The notes: a model not told the origin generated them from the sequence alone. A stretch of DNA of 64,000 bases from Tepidanaerobacter acetatoxydans Re1 (GCF_000328765.2 NC_019954.2:2028516-2092515), one strand, 5' to 3'. Numbered from the stretch's first letter, positions 29,386-39,806 are shown. Program-made: numbers and translations.

Positions 29386-30141
29386 CTATAGATTAAAGGT
29401 GCAAAGTGCATAAAAACTGTCCGGTTTAAGGCTTGCTCCGCCTACCAAGGCTCCGTCAATATCGGCCTCTTGCATAAGTTCTTTTATATTTTCCGGTTTG
29501 ACACTACCGCCGTAAAGTATTCTAACCTTTTCTGCAGTATCACTGCAGTACATCTGTGCAATCTTCTTTCTTATGGCTGAGATTACTTCCTGAGCATCAG
29601 CAGCCGAGGCAGTCTTGCCTGTCCCAATAGCCCAGATAGGTTCATATGCAAATACTATTTTTTCTAATTCTTGCGAAGATATATCTTTTAATGCATTCTC
29701 CACCTGCGACATTATCCATGACATAGTAATACCCTCTTCACGCTGAGCAAGGCTCTCCCCTACACAAACTATAGGAAGAAGGTCATGCTGCAGAGCAGAT
29801 TTTATCTTTTTATTGACAGTTTCATCTGTTTCTGCAAAATACTGCCGGCGCTCCGAATGGCCAATAATTACATAGTCACATGGAATCTCTTTTAACATTA
29901 CTGGTGAAACCTCTCCGGTAAAAGCACCTTTGTCTTCCCAGTGCATGTTCTGTGCCCCTAGCTTAACATCCGTACCTTCAAGCTTTTCAGCCGCCACGAA
30001 AAGATTTGTAAAGGGTGGGCATATGACAATATCGACCGAAAGCCCTTTAGCCTTCGGCAAAAAACTTTCCAAAAACTTAATGGTTTCTGTTTTAGTATTG
30101 TTCATTTTCCAATTTCCCGCTATCAGGGGTTTTCTGGACAT
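29386..30141 (-). CDS. tpiA: Triosephosphate isomerase
   Basis: This 251-residue enzyme interconverts dihydroxyacetone phosphate and glyceraldehyde 3-phosphate. Catalytic residues are visible: Lys in AGNWKMN, His in VIIGHSERR, Glu in AYEPIWAIGTG, and the phosphate loop LYGGSVKPEN. GGAGG precedes the start. It lies 42 bases after pgk and 15 before gpmI in the glycolytic operon. Confidence 0.98.
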   Translation of the reverse strand: MSRKPLIAGNWKMNNTKTETIKFLESFLPKAKGLSVDIVICPPFTNLFVAAEKLEGTDVKLGAQNMHWEDKGAFTGEVSPVMLKEIPCDYVIIGHSERRQYFAETDETVNKKIKSALQHDLLPIVCVGESLAQREEGITMSWIMSQVENALKDISSQELEKIVFAYEPIWAIGTGKTASAADAQEVISAIRKKIAQMYCSDTAEKVRILYGGSVKPENIKELMQEADIDGALVGGASLKPDSFYALCTFNL

Positions 30142-30183
30142 AAATAAGCACCTCCGGTTTATTTTATGCCGATGCTGCCAATA

Positions 30184-31368
30184 TCACTTATCGTTTAAGG
30201 CAGCTACTCCCGGTAATTCCTTGCCTTCAAGAAACTCCAACGATGCGCCACCGCCTGTAGAAATATGAGTCATATACTTGGCAAGACCCATCTGTTCCAC
30301 TGCCGCAGCCGAATCTCCTCCGCCAATAATAGTTACGGCTTTTGATTCGGCCATTGCTTTTGCAACAGCTAGAGTTCCGGCAGCATATTCTTCTATCTCA
30401 AAGACTCCCATCGGACCGTTCCATATAACAGTCTTAGCCTCTTTTATGATATCTGCGAATTTCTCCCGAGTCTTTTCACCTATATCGACACCCATCTTAT
30501 CTTTTGGAATATCAGCTATTGAAACCGTTTCATACGGTAATCCTTCCTTTAATTCTGAAGTAACCACCACATCATCCGGAAGCAGCAGCTTCACATTCTT
30601 TTCCTTCGCCTCGTTTAAAAGCGATGCGGCAAGTTCAATCTTGTCCGATTCCAGCAGGGATTTACCTATTTCATAACCTTGACTCTTTAGAAATGTATAG
30701 GCCATACCGCCGCCGATAAGCAATACATCAACTTTGCTCAGCAAATTCTTTATAACTCCTATTTTATCTCCTACCTTAGCACCACCTAAAATGGCCACAA
30801 AAGGCCTTTCGGGATTTTCTAAAGCATTGCCCATTATCTCAATTTCTTTCTGCATTAAATACCCTGCACCTGCCGGCAGAAATTTTGCAACACCTACGGT
30901 AGATGCATGAGCACGATGCGACGTGCCGAAAGCATCATTTATAAAGATATCAGCAAGTTTGGCAAGTTTTCTGGCAAATTCCGGATCATTTTTTTCCTCG
31001 CCCTCGTGGAATCTGACATTTTCTAGAAGTATTACATCTTTGGGTTTCATTTGGGCTACAAGATTTTCTACTGTTTCTCCTATGCAGTCCGGCGCCATAA
31101 CCACCTCTTTATCTAAAAGCTCTGAAAGTCTTTTGGCTACAGGTGCAAGACTGTATTTTGGATTTACCTTGCCTTTGGGCCTGCCAAAATGTGATACGAG
31201 TATAACCTTTGCATCCTTACTTATAAGATAGTTTATTGTAGGCAATGCGGCCCTTATACGGGTATCATCGGTTATATCGCCGTTTTCATCTATAGGCACA
31301 TTCAGATCCACTCTGACCAGAACTCTTTTATCCTTCACTTCAAAGTCTTCAAGCATCTTTTTGTTCAT
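30184..31368 (-). CDS. pgk: Phosphoglycerate kinase
   Basis: This 394-residue enzyme makes ATP from 1,3-bisphosphoglycerate. Motifs include [37 protein letters not shown] and the nucleotide loop [11 protein letters not shown]. Two adjacent ATGs follow GGAGG; the second gives the best spacing and the standard length. The start lies inside the last 20 bases of cggR, so the two genes are translationally coupled. Confidence 0.98.
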   Translation of the reverse strand: MNKKMLEDFEVKDKRVLVRVDLNVPIDENGDITDDTRIRAALPTINYLISKDAKVILVSHFGRPKGKVNPKYSLAPVAKRLSELLDKEVVMAPDCIGETVENLVAQMKPKDVILLENVRFHEGEEKNDPEFARKLAKLADIFINDAFGTSHRAHASTVGVAKFLPAGAGYLMQKEIEIMGNALENPERPFVAILGGAKVGDKIGVIKNLLSKVDVLLIGGGMAYTFLKSQGYEIGKSLLESDKIELAASLLNEAKEKNVKLLLPDDVVVTSELKEGLPYETVSIADIPKDKMGVDIGEKTREKFADIIKEAKTVIWNGPMGVFEIEEYAAGTLAVAKAMAESKAVTIIGGGDSAAAVEQMGLAKYMTHISTGGGASLEFLEGKELPGVAALNDK

Positions 31369-32401
31369 CATCTCTACCTCCTTCAAGTTCTAACAATTTT
31401 CGGGCTGCTCCTTCATCAGTAATCAAAACCGTCGGACTGTGATATCTCAAAAACGCTTGTATGGCAGGAGCTTTATTTGCACCGCCGGCTATAGCAATAA
31501 CAATCCTAATATTCTTAAGGTCTGCTATGGTAAGGCCCACACTAGTAGTAGTATGGACAACCTTACCGTCTTTATTGAAGTAAAACCCAAAGGCTTCCGC
31601 CACAGCACCCTTTTTACTTATTTCAGCGATTTCTTTTTCTGACAGGCCGCGCCTTTGTCCTATTTCCTCGGCTCCGCCGATGCCATGCAGTAAAATATCG
31701 GCACTGCGCACAGTCTTTAGTATCTCTCGAATTCCCGGTTCGTTAATAACCGACTCCATGGTTTCCGGGCTTAGATTATCCGGAATATATAATAGCTTAT
31801 ATTGTGCTTTGAGTTTTTTTGCAAGTTCAGCCGCTATGGTGTTCGATTCAATTTCTACCTTTTCTCCTAAACCGCCTCTACCCGGAACTACGGTAATATC
31901 TTTAAGGCTGGAAATATTTTCCATAGCCCGAGGAATTTGAGCCATGGTAGTCCCGCCTGTTACTGCTACAATATCACCATTATTTATGGTTTTCTTGAGA
32001 TATTGCGCCGCTTCTTTGCCCAATTGCATCTTTATAGTTTCATCTTCATCCGAATCTCCCGGAACTATAGAAACATAACCGCAGTTAAACAGTTGTCTTA
32101 TACTCTGAGCTATAGGATTTAAACCTCTTAAGTGATATATGAAATGCTCTAATCTAAAGATTATATTTTCACCTGTATTGGTCAGTTCCATACCTTTTGA
32201 GCTTATTTTAACCAGCCCTTGCTCCTCTAACCGCTTCACTTCTGTCCTGAGCTGCCGTTCAGACAATGAAAGAATCGATGACAGAGCCCTTCGGCCAATT
32301 GGTTGATTAAAGTATATGTTTCGCAGTATGGTATAGCGGTTTTCTATAGTAAGCGCTATTTCAGGAGCTATCTGCTGTAGTAATTTCACCAATTCTTCCA
32401 T
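31349..32401 (-). CDS. cggR: Central glycolytic genes regulator CggR (SorC family)
   Basis: This 350-residue repressor has an N-terminal helix-turn-helix ([26 protein letters not shown], about 36-62) and a SorC-type sugar-phosphate-binding domain ([37 protein letters not shown]). In Bacillus it represses gapA and downstream genes until fructose 1,6-bisphosphate releases it. Its operator is recognisable at 33648-33683 upstream of gap. The position is unusual: cggR lies between gap and pgk rather than ahead of gap. GGAG precedes the start. Confidence 0.93.
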   Translation of the reverse strand: MEELVKLLQQIAPEIALTIENRYTILRNIYFNQPIGRRALSSILSLSERQLRTEVKRLEEQGLVKISSKGMELTNTGENIIFRLEHFIYHLRGLNPIAQSIRQLFNCGYVSIVPGDSDEDETIKMQLGKEAAQYLKKTINNGDIVAVTGGTTMAQIPRAMENISSLKDITVVPGRGGLGEKVEIESNTIAAELAKKLKAQYKLLYIPDNLSPETMESVINEPGIREILKTVRSADILLHGIGGAEEIGQRRGLSEKEIAEISKKGAVAEAFGFYFNKDGKVVHTTTSVGLTIADLKNIRIVIAIAGGANKAPAIQAFLRYHSPTVLITDEGAARKLLELEGGRDDEQKDA

Positions 32402-32430
32402 ATGTTAATCTCCTTAAAAAAGTAGCATAT

Positions 32431-32489
32431 GTAAGAAATGGCTGAAAAAACCTGCCTGAAAGCAAGCATTTTCCAGCCATGGTTCTTAC
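32431..32489 (-). promoter_or_regulatory. Hairpin between gap and cggR
   Basis: Arms around GTAAGAA...GGCTG (32431-32444 and 32474-32489) pair across a 29-base loop, beginning 5 bases after the gap stop codon. No T run follows directly. It is best read as a 3' stabiliser or processing site that lets gap mRNA exceed cggR mRNA, similar in purpose to the cleavage between cggR and gapA in Bacillus (inference). Confidence 0.6.
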
Positions 32490-32493
32490 ACTC

Positions 32494-33534
<1,041 letters not shown>

Positions 33535-33647
33535 TTATGTATTTATTGATTGGAAAACTTAAAAAACTACTTCCCCTATTTAGGATTTACTTAACAGCTC
33601 GGATTTTATTCAAATTCACTGTAACTTTAAATATTTTGTTATAAAGG

Positions 33648-33683
33648 GTCAATTTATGTCCCTTGTGCATATTTATTGTCCCG
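33648..33683 (-). promoter_or_regulatory. CggR operator
   Basis: The minus strand reads CGGGAC-N6-TATG-N4-AGGGAC-N6-TGAC. Spacing is identical to the Bacillus subtilis CggR operator (CGGGAC-N6-TGTC-N4-CGGGAC-N6-TGTC), with four mismatches in the fixed positions. It lies about 140 bases upstream of the gap start codon. I did not find an unambiguous -35/-10 pair in this AT-rich gap (33508-33814). Confidence 0.85.
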
Positions 33684-33690
33684 AGCTTTC

Positions 33691-33722
33691 TAAAAAAATG
33701 GGTTTTTGTTTAGAACAAAAAC
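33691..33722 (-). terminator. Weak terminator after rpoN
   Basis: Nine-base arms (GTTTTTGTT and its complement, 33702-33710 and 33714-33722) are followed on the minus strand by a run of seven T. The stem is AT-rich, so efficiency is uncertain. It separates rpoN from the CggR-controlled operon. Confidence 0.5.
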
Positions 33723-33814
33723 ACCTAATATAAGAATATTTAAAGGGAAATATTGCTGATATTATATTAACTAATTCAACAAAAAATCCCAAAATCCTTC
33801 TTCAAAAATCAATT

Positions 33815-35212
33815 TTAATATCTTTTTCTTTTTGTTGAAGATAATATGCCAATTTCTTCCCGATATTTAGACACTGTCCTTCGGGATATAGTGATTCCCT
33901 TCTCTTTCAATATATCTGCAATTTTCTGGTCACTTAAGGGATTGTAGGGGTCTTCTTCTTCAATCATTTCCTGCATCATTTTTTTGATACTTTCCGAAGA
34001 AGTAGTGGTACCGTTGACATTGTCAAGACCGCTTTGGAAGAAAAATTTTAATTCAAAAACCCCTCTGGGAGTCTGAACATATTTGCCGCTGATAGCTCTG
34101 GATACGGTAGATTCATGAACCCCCACCATATCGGCAATCTGCTTCATTGTAAGTGGCTTAAGATACATAAGGCCATTATCTAAAAAATCTTTTTGAACAT
34201 CAGCAATAGATTGTATTACTTTATGAAGGGTTATGCGTCTTTGTTCAATGCTTTTTATAAGCCATAAAGCTGAATCGAGTCGATTAGATAAAAACTTTGC
34301 GATGTTCGATTCCTTATCTTCAGAAGTCAGCAGTGAACGGTAATAGGCGTTTATTGAGAGCCTTGGAGAAACAGTATCATTCATGATTACCAAGTATTCG
34401 CTGCCTACCTTTTCAATGACCGCATCTGGAATTATATAATGGACATCATTTGCAGACGTAAAATTTCTTCCTGGTTTGGGGTCAAGGGTAACTAAAATAT
34501 CCTTTAAATTTTGAACTTCAGTCAAGCTGATATTCAATGCTTCGGCTATTCGTGGAAAGCGTGCTTCCGCAAGGTCTATCAGGTGATTTTTGACCAAATC
34601 CTTGATTTTGGGAGTATTAATACCTTTTTGCTCTATTTGTATAAGTAAACATTCGGTCAGATTTCTGGCTCCGACACCTGGCGGGTCAAATGATTGAATG
34701 ATTTTCAATGCCTCTTCTACCTCATTTTCCCCTACTTTTAAAAGCCTGGCCACTTCTTTTATAGTTATTGCAAGATAGCCGTTTTTGTCTAAGTTGCCTA
34801 TCAAAAACTCCCCAATTTTTAGAGCTGTCTTTGATACTGATGAAATATGCAGTTGCATCATCAGATGCTCTTGCAAAGAAGGCGTTGATGATACAAAATT
34901 TTCATACCCTACTCCTTCTTCTTTTCGCTCACGCTGCACTCTAATCGGAGTGCTGTTAGCTTCGTCTTGAAAATACTCATCCCAATCAATATTGTCGTCT
35001 TCCTTTTCTTCGACCTTTTCAGCTTCAGCAGTATCATCATTTTTAAAAATATCTTCATTTACATCTAGAAGCGGATTCTCTAAAAGCTGATTTTCTATAT
35101 ATTGGTCTAGCTCAAGAGTCGAAAGTTGCAAAATGGTTATAGCCTGCCGCAGCTCTGGAGTCATGACAAGCTTTTGGGTTTGTGATAGTTTCAGACTGAA
35201 ATTCATCTGCAT
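33815..35212 (-). CDS. rpoN: RNA polymerase sigma-54 factor
   Basis: This 465-residue sigma factor starts with the activator-responsive Q/L-rich region (LSQTQKLVMTPELRQAITILQ). A core-binding region, a helix-turn-helix (MKQIADMVGVHESTVSRAISGKY) and the RpoN box (ISRRTVSKYRE) near the C-terminus follow. It recognises -24/-12 promoters and needs an enhancer-binding activator; none is encoded in this window. GGGGG is the only upstream ribosome binding candidate. Confidence 0.96.
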   Translation of the reverse strand: MQMNFSLKLSQTQKLVMTPELRQAITILQLSTLELDQYIENQLLENPLLDVNEDIFKNDDTAEAEKVEEKEDDNIDWDEYFQDEANSTPIRVQRERKEEGVGYENFVSSTPSLQEHLMMQLHISSVSKTALKIGEFLIGNLDKNGYLAITIKEVARLLKVGENEVEEALKIIQSFDPPGVGARNLTECLLIQIEQKGINTPKIKDLVKNHLIDLAEARFPRIAEALNISLTEVQNLKDILVTLDPKPGRNFTSANDVHYIIPDAVIEKVGSEYLVIMNDTVSPRLSINAYYRSLLTSEDKESNIAKFLSNRLDSALWLIKSIEQRRITLHKVIQSIADVQKDFLDNGLMYLKPLTMKQIADMVGVHESTVSRAISGKYVQTPRGVFELKFFFQSGLDNVNGTTTSSESIKKMMQEMIEEEDPYNPLSDQKIADILKEKGITISRRTVSKYREEIGILSSTKRKRY

Positions 35213-35258
35213 TTTTATACCCCCAAATATATGCCCTAAAATAAACTTTATACTTGCG

Positions 35259-35540
35259 GGCGGTCAGCGACCGCCACTACATAATATATATAAACTTTAC
35301 TACATATGGAGCCTAAAAAAATTAAACATATATAAATAATTGTAAATAATATATTGACTATATAATTATATATATTTATATATTCTATAAGAACATTAAT
35401 TTTCCCTCTTTTTTTCATGAGTTTTAAACAAATTTTATATTATGAAATATACTGTAATAAATTATCTAAATATGTCGAATCAATATTATTGTAACATAAA
35501 GTAAGTTAATTGAGAAGGTTATCGGAATAGGCAATAGTGT
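35259..35540. repeat. GC-rich hairpin, then AT-rich spacer without a gene
   Basis: A 7-base stem (GGCGGTC/GACCGCC, 35259-35275) with a 3-base loop stands out in very AT-rich DNA, 47 bases upstream of rpoN. Similar hairpins at 36854-36890 and 39787-39805 share the flank ACTAtAATA. The remainder (35276-35540) has no supported gene and probably carries the rpoN promoter. Confidence 0.5.
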
Positions 35541-35584
35541 AAAATATAAAAAGCAAGGGAACTGGTTTCAGTTTCTCCTTGCTC
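35541..35584 (-). terminator. Terminator of the stress-type protein gene
   Basis: An imperfect hairpin with AGCAAGG/CCTTGCT outer arms (35552-35584) is followed on the minus strand by TTTTTATATTTT. It lies 34 bases after the stop codon of the gene at 35618. Confidence 0.75.
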
Positions 35585-35617
35585 TTATTGTTAATTACAA
35601 ACATTTATTGGGTTATA

Positions 35618-36109
35618 TTACTTTATATTAACATCGCTAGCACCATTTTGTCTGAAAATGTCAGCTGCCTTTTCGACTTTCTGTTCATGCGTCCTTACAG
35701 CGGCCAATATTTTCCCTTGTTTAATTTCATCTTCATAATGTTTACCCTGTTCTTCGGGTATTCCCCAATCGATAAGGCCTCCAGCCACACCACCTGTTGC
35801 TGCCCCCGACAGCAGCCCTGCAATTGGTCCTGCCGCGATAATAGGTCCGAAGCCCGGTATTGCCAAAGCACCTGCACCCATGGCAAGACCGGCAAGGCCG
35901 CCCAAAGCTCCGCCCGTAGCAGTGCCGCCGGCAATCGTACCCATATTTAAGGCAGTATCATCTTCACCGTTGCCACTATTTCGGTCGGCCTGTTTATCCT
36001 TTGCTACAATTGATATTTCGTTGGTATCATATCCGGATTTCCTAAGCTGTGCTACGGCTTTTTCAGCTTGATCATAATTATCAAATACTCCGATAACAGT
36101 TTTTACCAT
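35618..36109 (-). CDS. General-stress-protein-17M/YflT-like glycine-rich protein
   Basis: This 163-residue protein starts with a YflT-type domain (MVKTVIGVFDNYDQAEKAV, residues 1-40). A long Gly/Ala-rich segment follows (about 55-115) that may insert in membranes. It ends in a short alpha/beta tail with GKILAAVRTHEQ. The domain occurs in Firmicute stress proteins of unknown mechanism. The ATG used here is 12 bases from AAGGAGG; a closer ATG touches that site. It is transcribed away from the coiled-coil gene at 36248. Confidence 0.75.
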   Translation of the reverse strand: MVKTVIGVFDNYDQAEKAVAQLRKSGYDTNEISIVAKDKQADRNSGNGEDDTALNMGTIAGGTATGGALGGLAGLAMGAGALAIPGFGPIIAAGPIAGLLSGAATGGVAGGLIDWGIPEEQGKHYEDEIKQGKILAAVRTHEQKVEKAADIFRQNGASDVNIK

Positions 36110-36247
36110 TTTTACGAGCATCCTCCTTGCGATGATTTTAGATCAATCTTATTCTATCCTTATTTCTTTTAAACTATTCTCTGCATGGTTAATACGAAAA
36201 AAGGGAATATTATTTAACGATGATTTCTATTTTCGAGGAGGAATTAT

Positions 36248-36829
36248 ATGACAGATAAAAAAGATGCCGCACAAAACAATAAATCAGACAAGGTTATGAA
36301 TGAAATCAGCCAAGAATTAGGCACCAACACAGTCAACCGGATTCAGGAAATCGCCGATGAAACCCAGCGGCTAAAAAATACTCAATATCAAAATCCGCAG
36401 CATCAGCAGTTTTCACAAGAAATCAATTGTTTGGTAAATTCGGCTCGAGAACAGCAGATGTCGTCACAGCAGCAGCTTCAATCCACTCTCAATCAAGCTT
36501 CTACAAATCTTATCGACTCCGGACGCCTGGAAACCCTTTATGGTAATGCTCAAAGGCTTCAACAGGCAGCACAGTTAGGCATTTCAAATCTTCAAATAAA
36601 TATAGAGCAGTATAAAACAATGATTGAACAGATGGAGAAGGACTGTCATCAGCAGCAAGTAGCCACTGATACACAAGTGGTCCAATCTTTGCAGCAAGCC
36701 ATATCTTCTATGGCTCAAGCTCAAAATAGTCTACTCCAAAGTCAAGCAGTTGATAAAATGTTTGATTCAATAACAAAATGCCAAGATAGTCTTGCACAAA
36801 TAGAACAGATTAATCAGCAAACCAAGTAA
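36248..36829 (+). CDS. Gln-rich coiled-coil protein of unknown function
   Basis: This 193-residue protein is not recognised. It is highly hydrophilic and very rich in Gln, with long helical stretches (NRIQEIADETQRLKN; IEQYKTMIEQMEKDCHQQQ) that suggest coiled coils. It has no signal peptide or membrane segment and two or three Cys. GAGGAGG lies seven bases upstream, so translation is credible. It faces the FG-GAP/SPOCS gene tail to tail. A structural role, for example in spores, is conceivable from context only. Confidence 0.7.
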   Translation: MTDKKDAAQNNKSDKVMNEISQELGTNTVNRIQEIADETQRLKNTQYQNPQHQQFSQEINCLVNSAREQQMSSQQQLQSTLNQASTNLIDSGRLETLYGNAQRLQQAAQLGISNLQINIEQYKTMIEQMEKDCHQQQVATDTQVVQSLQQAISSMAQAQNSLLQSQAVDKMFDSITKCQDSLAQIEQINQQTK

Positions 36830-36853
36830 TATGCGTTTTTTTGTCACACTCAT

Positions 36854-36890
36854 TAGTAAAGCAGGTGGCCATTGGCCACCTGCTTTACTA
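36854..36890. terminator. Perfect 18-base-arm hairpin between convergent genes
   Basis: The arms are perfectly complementary around a single central base, giving one of the strongest stems in the window. It lies 25 bases after the plus-strand coiled-coil gene and 32 bases after the minus-strand FG-GAP gene. No T run follows on either strand. It probably acts as a bidirectional terminator or mRNA end stabiliser. Confidence 0.65.
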
Positions 36891-36921
36891 TAATAAATAG
36901 TCTCCGTATCCATCTTAGCTT

Positions 36922-38349
36922 TTATGGGTCATAACAAAATGGTACTAATTTTACAAGCATCTCAAACAATATTGTAACTTTCACCATCCTAGGGCTTACC
37001 GCACACACATTTATGTGCTCTACATTGAAATATACCAGAGCCTGCATACCTGGCGATGCGCCGCAAAGATGAATAAATTCCAAAAAAGGAATCCTCGCCT
37101 CAAAAAAGTGCACCGGCTGACTTGGTAAAGCAGCTACATAAAGAATCTTGGCAATAACTTCACCATCGACTATAATCTTGTCACACAGCACTCTTACTTC
37201 ATCAATGCAAAATTTAGCCTTGGCTTCAACTCCGCGTTCCGCATCGGGTTTTCCGTCAGGTATAGTCACAGTATCCTGAATTATTGCTTGAACTTTTCCC
37301 ATCCAAAGTTTGCCATGATGGCGGTCACGTCGGGCTTCGAATACATAAATATATCCATAAATGGTACCTACGACTATCTCGCCATAGCCTTGCTGATTCA
37401 ATTCACCGGCTGCTACACAAAAGGCACCGTTAGGCACTGTCTGAGTCCATTCCAAAATAATTTTTCCGGATTTCCAACTGTAAATATAAACATTGCTTAA
37501 ACAAATTACTACCAATTCTTTCTGCCCATCACCGTCAATATCATATATAGCCACATCCTTGATGCTTTGATCGTGGGCAGGGCTATCCCAAAATGTTTTA
37601 TATGCGCCTCCCACATGATGCAGAACCCTGGCTTTACTGCCGGTACAATCTAGGACTATTTCGTGTTTTCCGTCCAAGTCAAAATCACCAACTGCAAGAA
37701 ACGCCTTCCCGGCATCGGGAATATGGCTGCTCCACCTTTCACACCTCTGACCGCTTCTAAAAGACAGCACATATAGCATGCACCCCTGTGGCCCATGGGT
37801 TTTTACAATCACTTCAGGACAGCCATCGCCATCGGTATCCGCTGCCGCAACACAACAAACTTGATGCTTAAAAATCTCCGACTTTACAAGCACTAATCTT
37901 TCATCATAGCGAAATATGAGTATTTGAGGTTTACCTTTAACTACAGCTATAATCTCATATTTCCCATCTTTGTCTATATCCGCTACAGCTATGCTAACTA
38001 CAGCTTCCCTTATTTGAGTACTTTCAGCAATCTTAATAAGTTGGCCTTTCAGCATCTTATATATATAAATACCACATGTTGTACCAACAATTATTTCATC
38101 AAGACCGTCCTTATCTATATCATGGCAACCTATCCAATGAGTATCATTATTGCCTAATGATACCTGAGCCAACTGGTGATAATTCTCATTTCTATACTGA
38201 AATACATACAAATTCGATTGCTGCCCTGATGATGCAGTAGTTCCTGCAATAATGTTCATTTTCCCAGAACCGGCCACATTTCCTAAAGCCACTCGAGATT
38301 CCTGTCCTAGGTCCTTACTTGCCCATTCTAGTTGGTATGCTTGCCTCAT
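36922..38349 (-). CDS. FG-GAP/VCBS repeat protein fused to a SPOCS (DUF3794) domain
   Basis: The start MRQAYQLEW has GGGAGGGAAAGG just upstream, giving 475 residues. Residues about 20-355 hold at least five FG-GAP/VCBS repeats with calcium-type loops: DIDKDGLDE, DIDKDGKYE, DTDGDGCPE, DFDLDGKHE, DIDGDGQKE. These should fold as a beta-propeller. Residues about 375-475 match SPOCS/DUF3794 (KIIVDGEVIAKILYVA, QPVHFFEARIPF, PGMQALVYFNVEH, SPRMVKV), known from SipL and other spore-coat proteins. There is no signal peptide, so it acts in the cytoplasm, possibly the mother cell. The combination is unusual. Function is inferred from domains only. Confidence 0.85.
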   Translation of the reverse strand: MRQAYQLEWASKDLGQESRVALGNVAGSGKMNIIAGTTASSGQQSNLYVFQYRNENYHQLAQVSLGNNDTHWIGCHDIDKDGLDEIIVGTTCGIYIYKMLKGQLIKIAESTQIREAVVSIAVADIDKDGKYEIIAVVKGKPQILIFRYDERLVLVKSEIFKHQVCCVAAADTDGDGCPEVIVKTHGPQGCMLYVLSFRSGQRCERWSSHIPDAGKAFLAVGDFDLDGKHEIVLDCTGSKARVLHHVGGAYKTFWDSPAHDQSIKDVAIYDIDGDGQKELVVICLSNVYIYSWKSGKIILEWTQTVPNGAFCVAAGELNQQGYGEIVVGTIYGYIYVFEARRDRHHGKLWMGKVQAIIQDTVTIPDGKPDAERGVEAKAKFCIDEVRVLCDKIIVDGEVIAKILYVAALPSQPVHFFEARIPFLEFIHLCGASPGMQALVYFNVEHINVCAVSPRMVKVTILFEMLVKLVPFCYDP

Positions 38350-38460
38350 TTGCCTTTCCCTCCCCCGAACAAAAACTTTCACATAAAAATCAATTCTTCT
38401 TTATATCATATTCAAATGGGCGGGAAAAGGACTATCAAGCTTAATGCTTCAATAAAGATT

Positions 38461-39474
38461 CTATATTAGGGCATTATCCAACATACATTCAGCAATTTGC
38501 ACAGCATTTAAGGCAGCACCCTTTCGCAAGTTATCAGCCACTATCCAAAGGTTTAATCCGTTATTTACAGAAAAATCTTCCCTAATCCTTCCTACAAATA
38601 CCTCATCCTTCCCACATGCTTCATTAGGCAATGGATAGCGTTTCATTTGCGGGTCGTCTATTACCTTAATACCCGGTGCCTTTGAAAGAATTTCCCTTGC
38701 CATGTTAGCTGTAAGTTTTTTTTCAGTTTCGATATTCACGGATTCCGAATGACAATTTAGCACAGGAACCCTTACAGTAGTAGCTGTTACTCCAATACTA
38801 TCATCATCCAGTATCTTTCTTGTTTCATATAGCATTTTCCATTCTTCAAGACTGTAACCTGTATCATCAAAAACATCTATATGCGGCAGTGTATTAAAAG
38901 CTATCGGATAAGGATATATTTCATTTTTGGGATTTTCACTATTTAGAATTGCCTTTATTTGTTCCTTTAATTCTTCAACGGCCTCAAGCCCTGTGCCTGA
39001 TACGGCTTGGTAAGTAGAAACAACCACTCTCTTTATTCTTGCAGCATCGTGTATTGGCTTTAATACAATCACCATCTGAATCGTAGAACAGTTTGGATTA
39101 GCAATGATACCCTTATGTTTTTTGATATGTTCGGGATTGACCTCAGGAACAACCAGCGGTACCTCAGGATCCATCCTAAAAGCATTGCTGTTATCTATTA
39201 CAACAGCTCCACGTTTAACAGCCTCTGGAGCAAGTTCTACACTTACAACTCTACCAGCAGAAAAAAGGGCTATATCTATACCCGCAAAGGAAGAAGGCAT
39301 TGCCTCTTGCACTTTTATTTTTTCCCCATTAAATTCCACCGTATTGCCGTTGGATCTGGCCGAAGCCAGAGGTAGAATGTTTTTAACCGGAAAATTGCGC
39401 TCCTCTAGAATCTTCAATATTGTTTGACCTACTGCTCCTGTGGCTCCAACTACGGCTACATTGTATTTTTTCAT
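38461..39474 (-). CDS. asd: Aspartate-semialdehyde dehydrogenase (copy 1)
   Basis: This 337-residue enzyme reduces aspartyl phosphate to the semialdehyde, the branch point for lysine, threonine, methionine and diaminopimelate. It has VVGATGAVGQTILKIL, the catalytic Cys in IANPNCSTIQM and the substrate-binding TTVRVPV and HSESVNIET. AGGGG lies upstream. It has its own promoter and is separated from lysC by a terminator, while a second copy lies on the other side of lysC. Confidence 0.96.
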   Translation of the reverse strand: MKKYNVAVVGATGAVGQTILKILEERNFPVKNILPLASARSNGNTVEFNGEKIKVQEAMPSSFAGIDIALFSAGRVVSVELAPEAVKRGAVVIDNSNAFRMDPEVPLVVPEVNPEHIKKHKGIIANPNCSTIQMVIVLKPIHDAARIKRVVVSTYQAVSGTGLEAVEELKEQIKAILNSENPKNEIYPYPIAFNTLPHIDVFDDTGYSLEEWKMLYETRKILDDDSIGVTATTVRVPVLNCHSESVNIETEKKLTANMAREILSKAPGIKVIDDPQMKRYPLPNEACGKDEVFVGRIREDFSVNNGLNLWIVADNLRKGAALNAVQIAECMLDNALI

Positions 39475-39565
39475 TATCAGCACCCCTTAATATATTTTTT
39501 AATATTATGATATGAATATGCTATTCGGTGAGCAACGTTACTCATCATTTTATTATATGATGAAT

Positions 39566-39594
39566 ATTGTAATATAGTAACTGCTCAAAATCAA
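39566..39594 (-). promoter_or_regulatory. Promoter of asd copy 1
   Basis: On the minus strand TTGATT (39594-39589) and TACAAT (39571-39566) are 17 bases apart, about 90 bases upstream of the start codon. The AT-rich leader holds several small dyads (TCATCAT/ATGATGA; GAATA-GCA-TATTC). The rest of the 39475-39774 gap shows no gene. Confidence 0.65.
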
Positions 39595-39774
39595 TAGTTT
39601 TTAAAGATTTTTCTGTTAAAAACATAGTTGTAAATTTGTACGCCATATATGCACATTTGTATTCTTATAAGAAACATTAGCATAATATATTCGACATTAT
39701 ATTCGAATATCCTTTTTTTTAAATAATTTTGCTAGTTTGGATATTGCATGTGCACAACAAATCTGACACTATAA

Positions 39775-39806
39775 TAATAAAAAAGCGGGCGGCCACGGGC
39801 CGCCCA
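39775..39806 (-). terminator. Terminator after lysC
   Basis: An 8-base GC-only stem (GGGCGGCC/GGCCGCCC, 39787-39805) with a 3-base loop is followed on the minus strand by GCTTTTTTATTATT. It ends the asd2-lysC unit 49 bases after the lysC stop. Confidence 0.85.

Noticed and set aside
36854-36890. Classic intrinsic terminator
   Set aside because: The stem is perfect but no T run follows on either strand, so I list it as a probable bidirectional stop or stabiliser only.
38350-38460. Sporulation sigma-E/sigma-K promoter before the FG-GAP/SPOCS gene
   Set aside because: An ATATGATATA stretch hints at a -10 box but lacks a matching -35, so a sporulation promoter cannot be supported from sequence alone.
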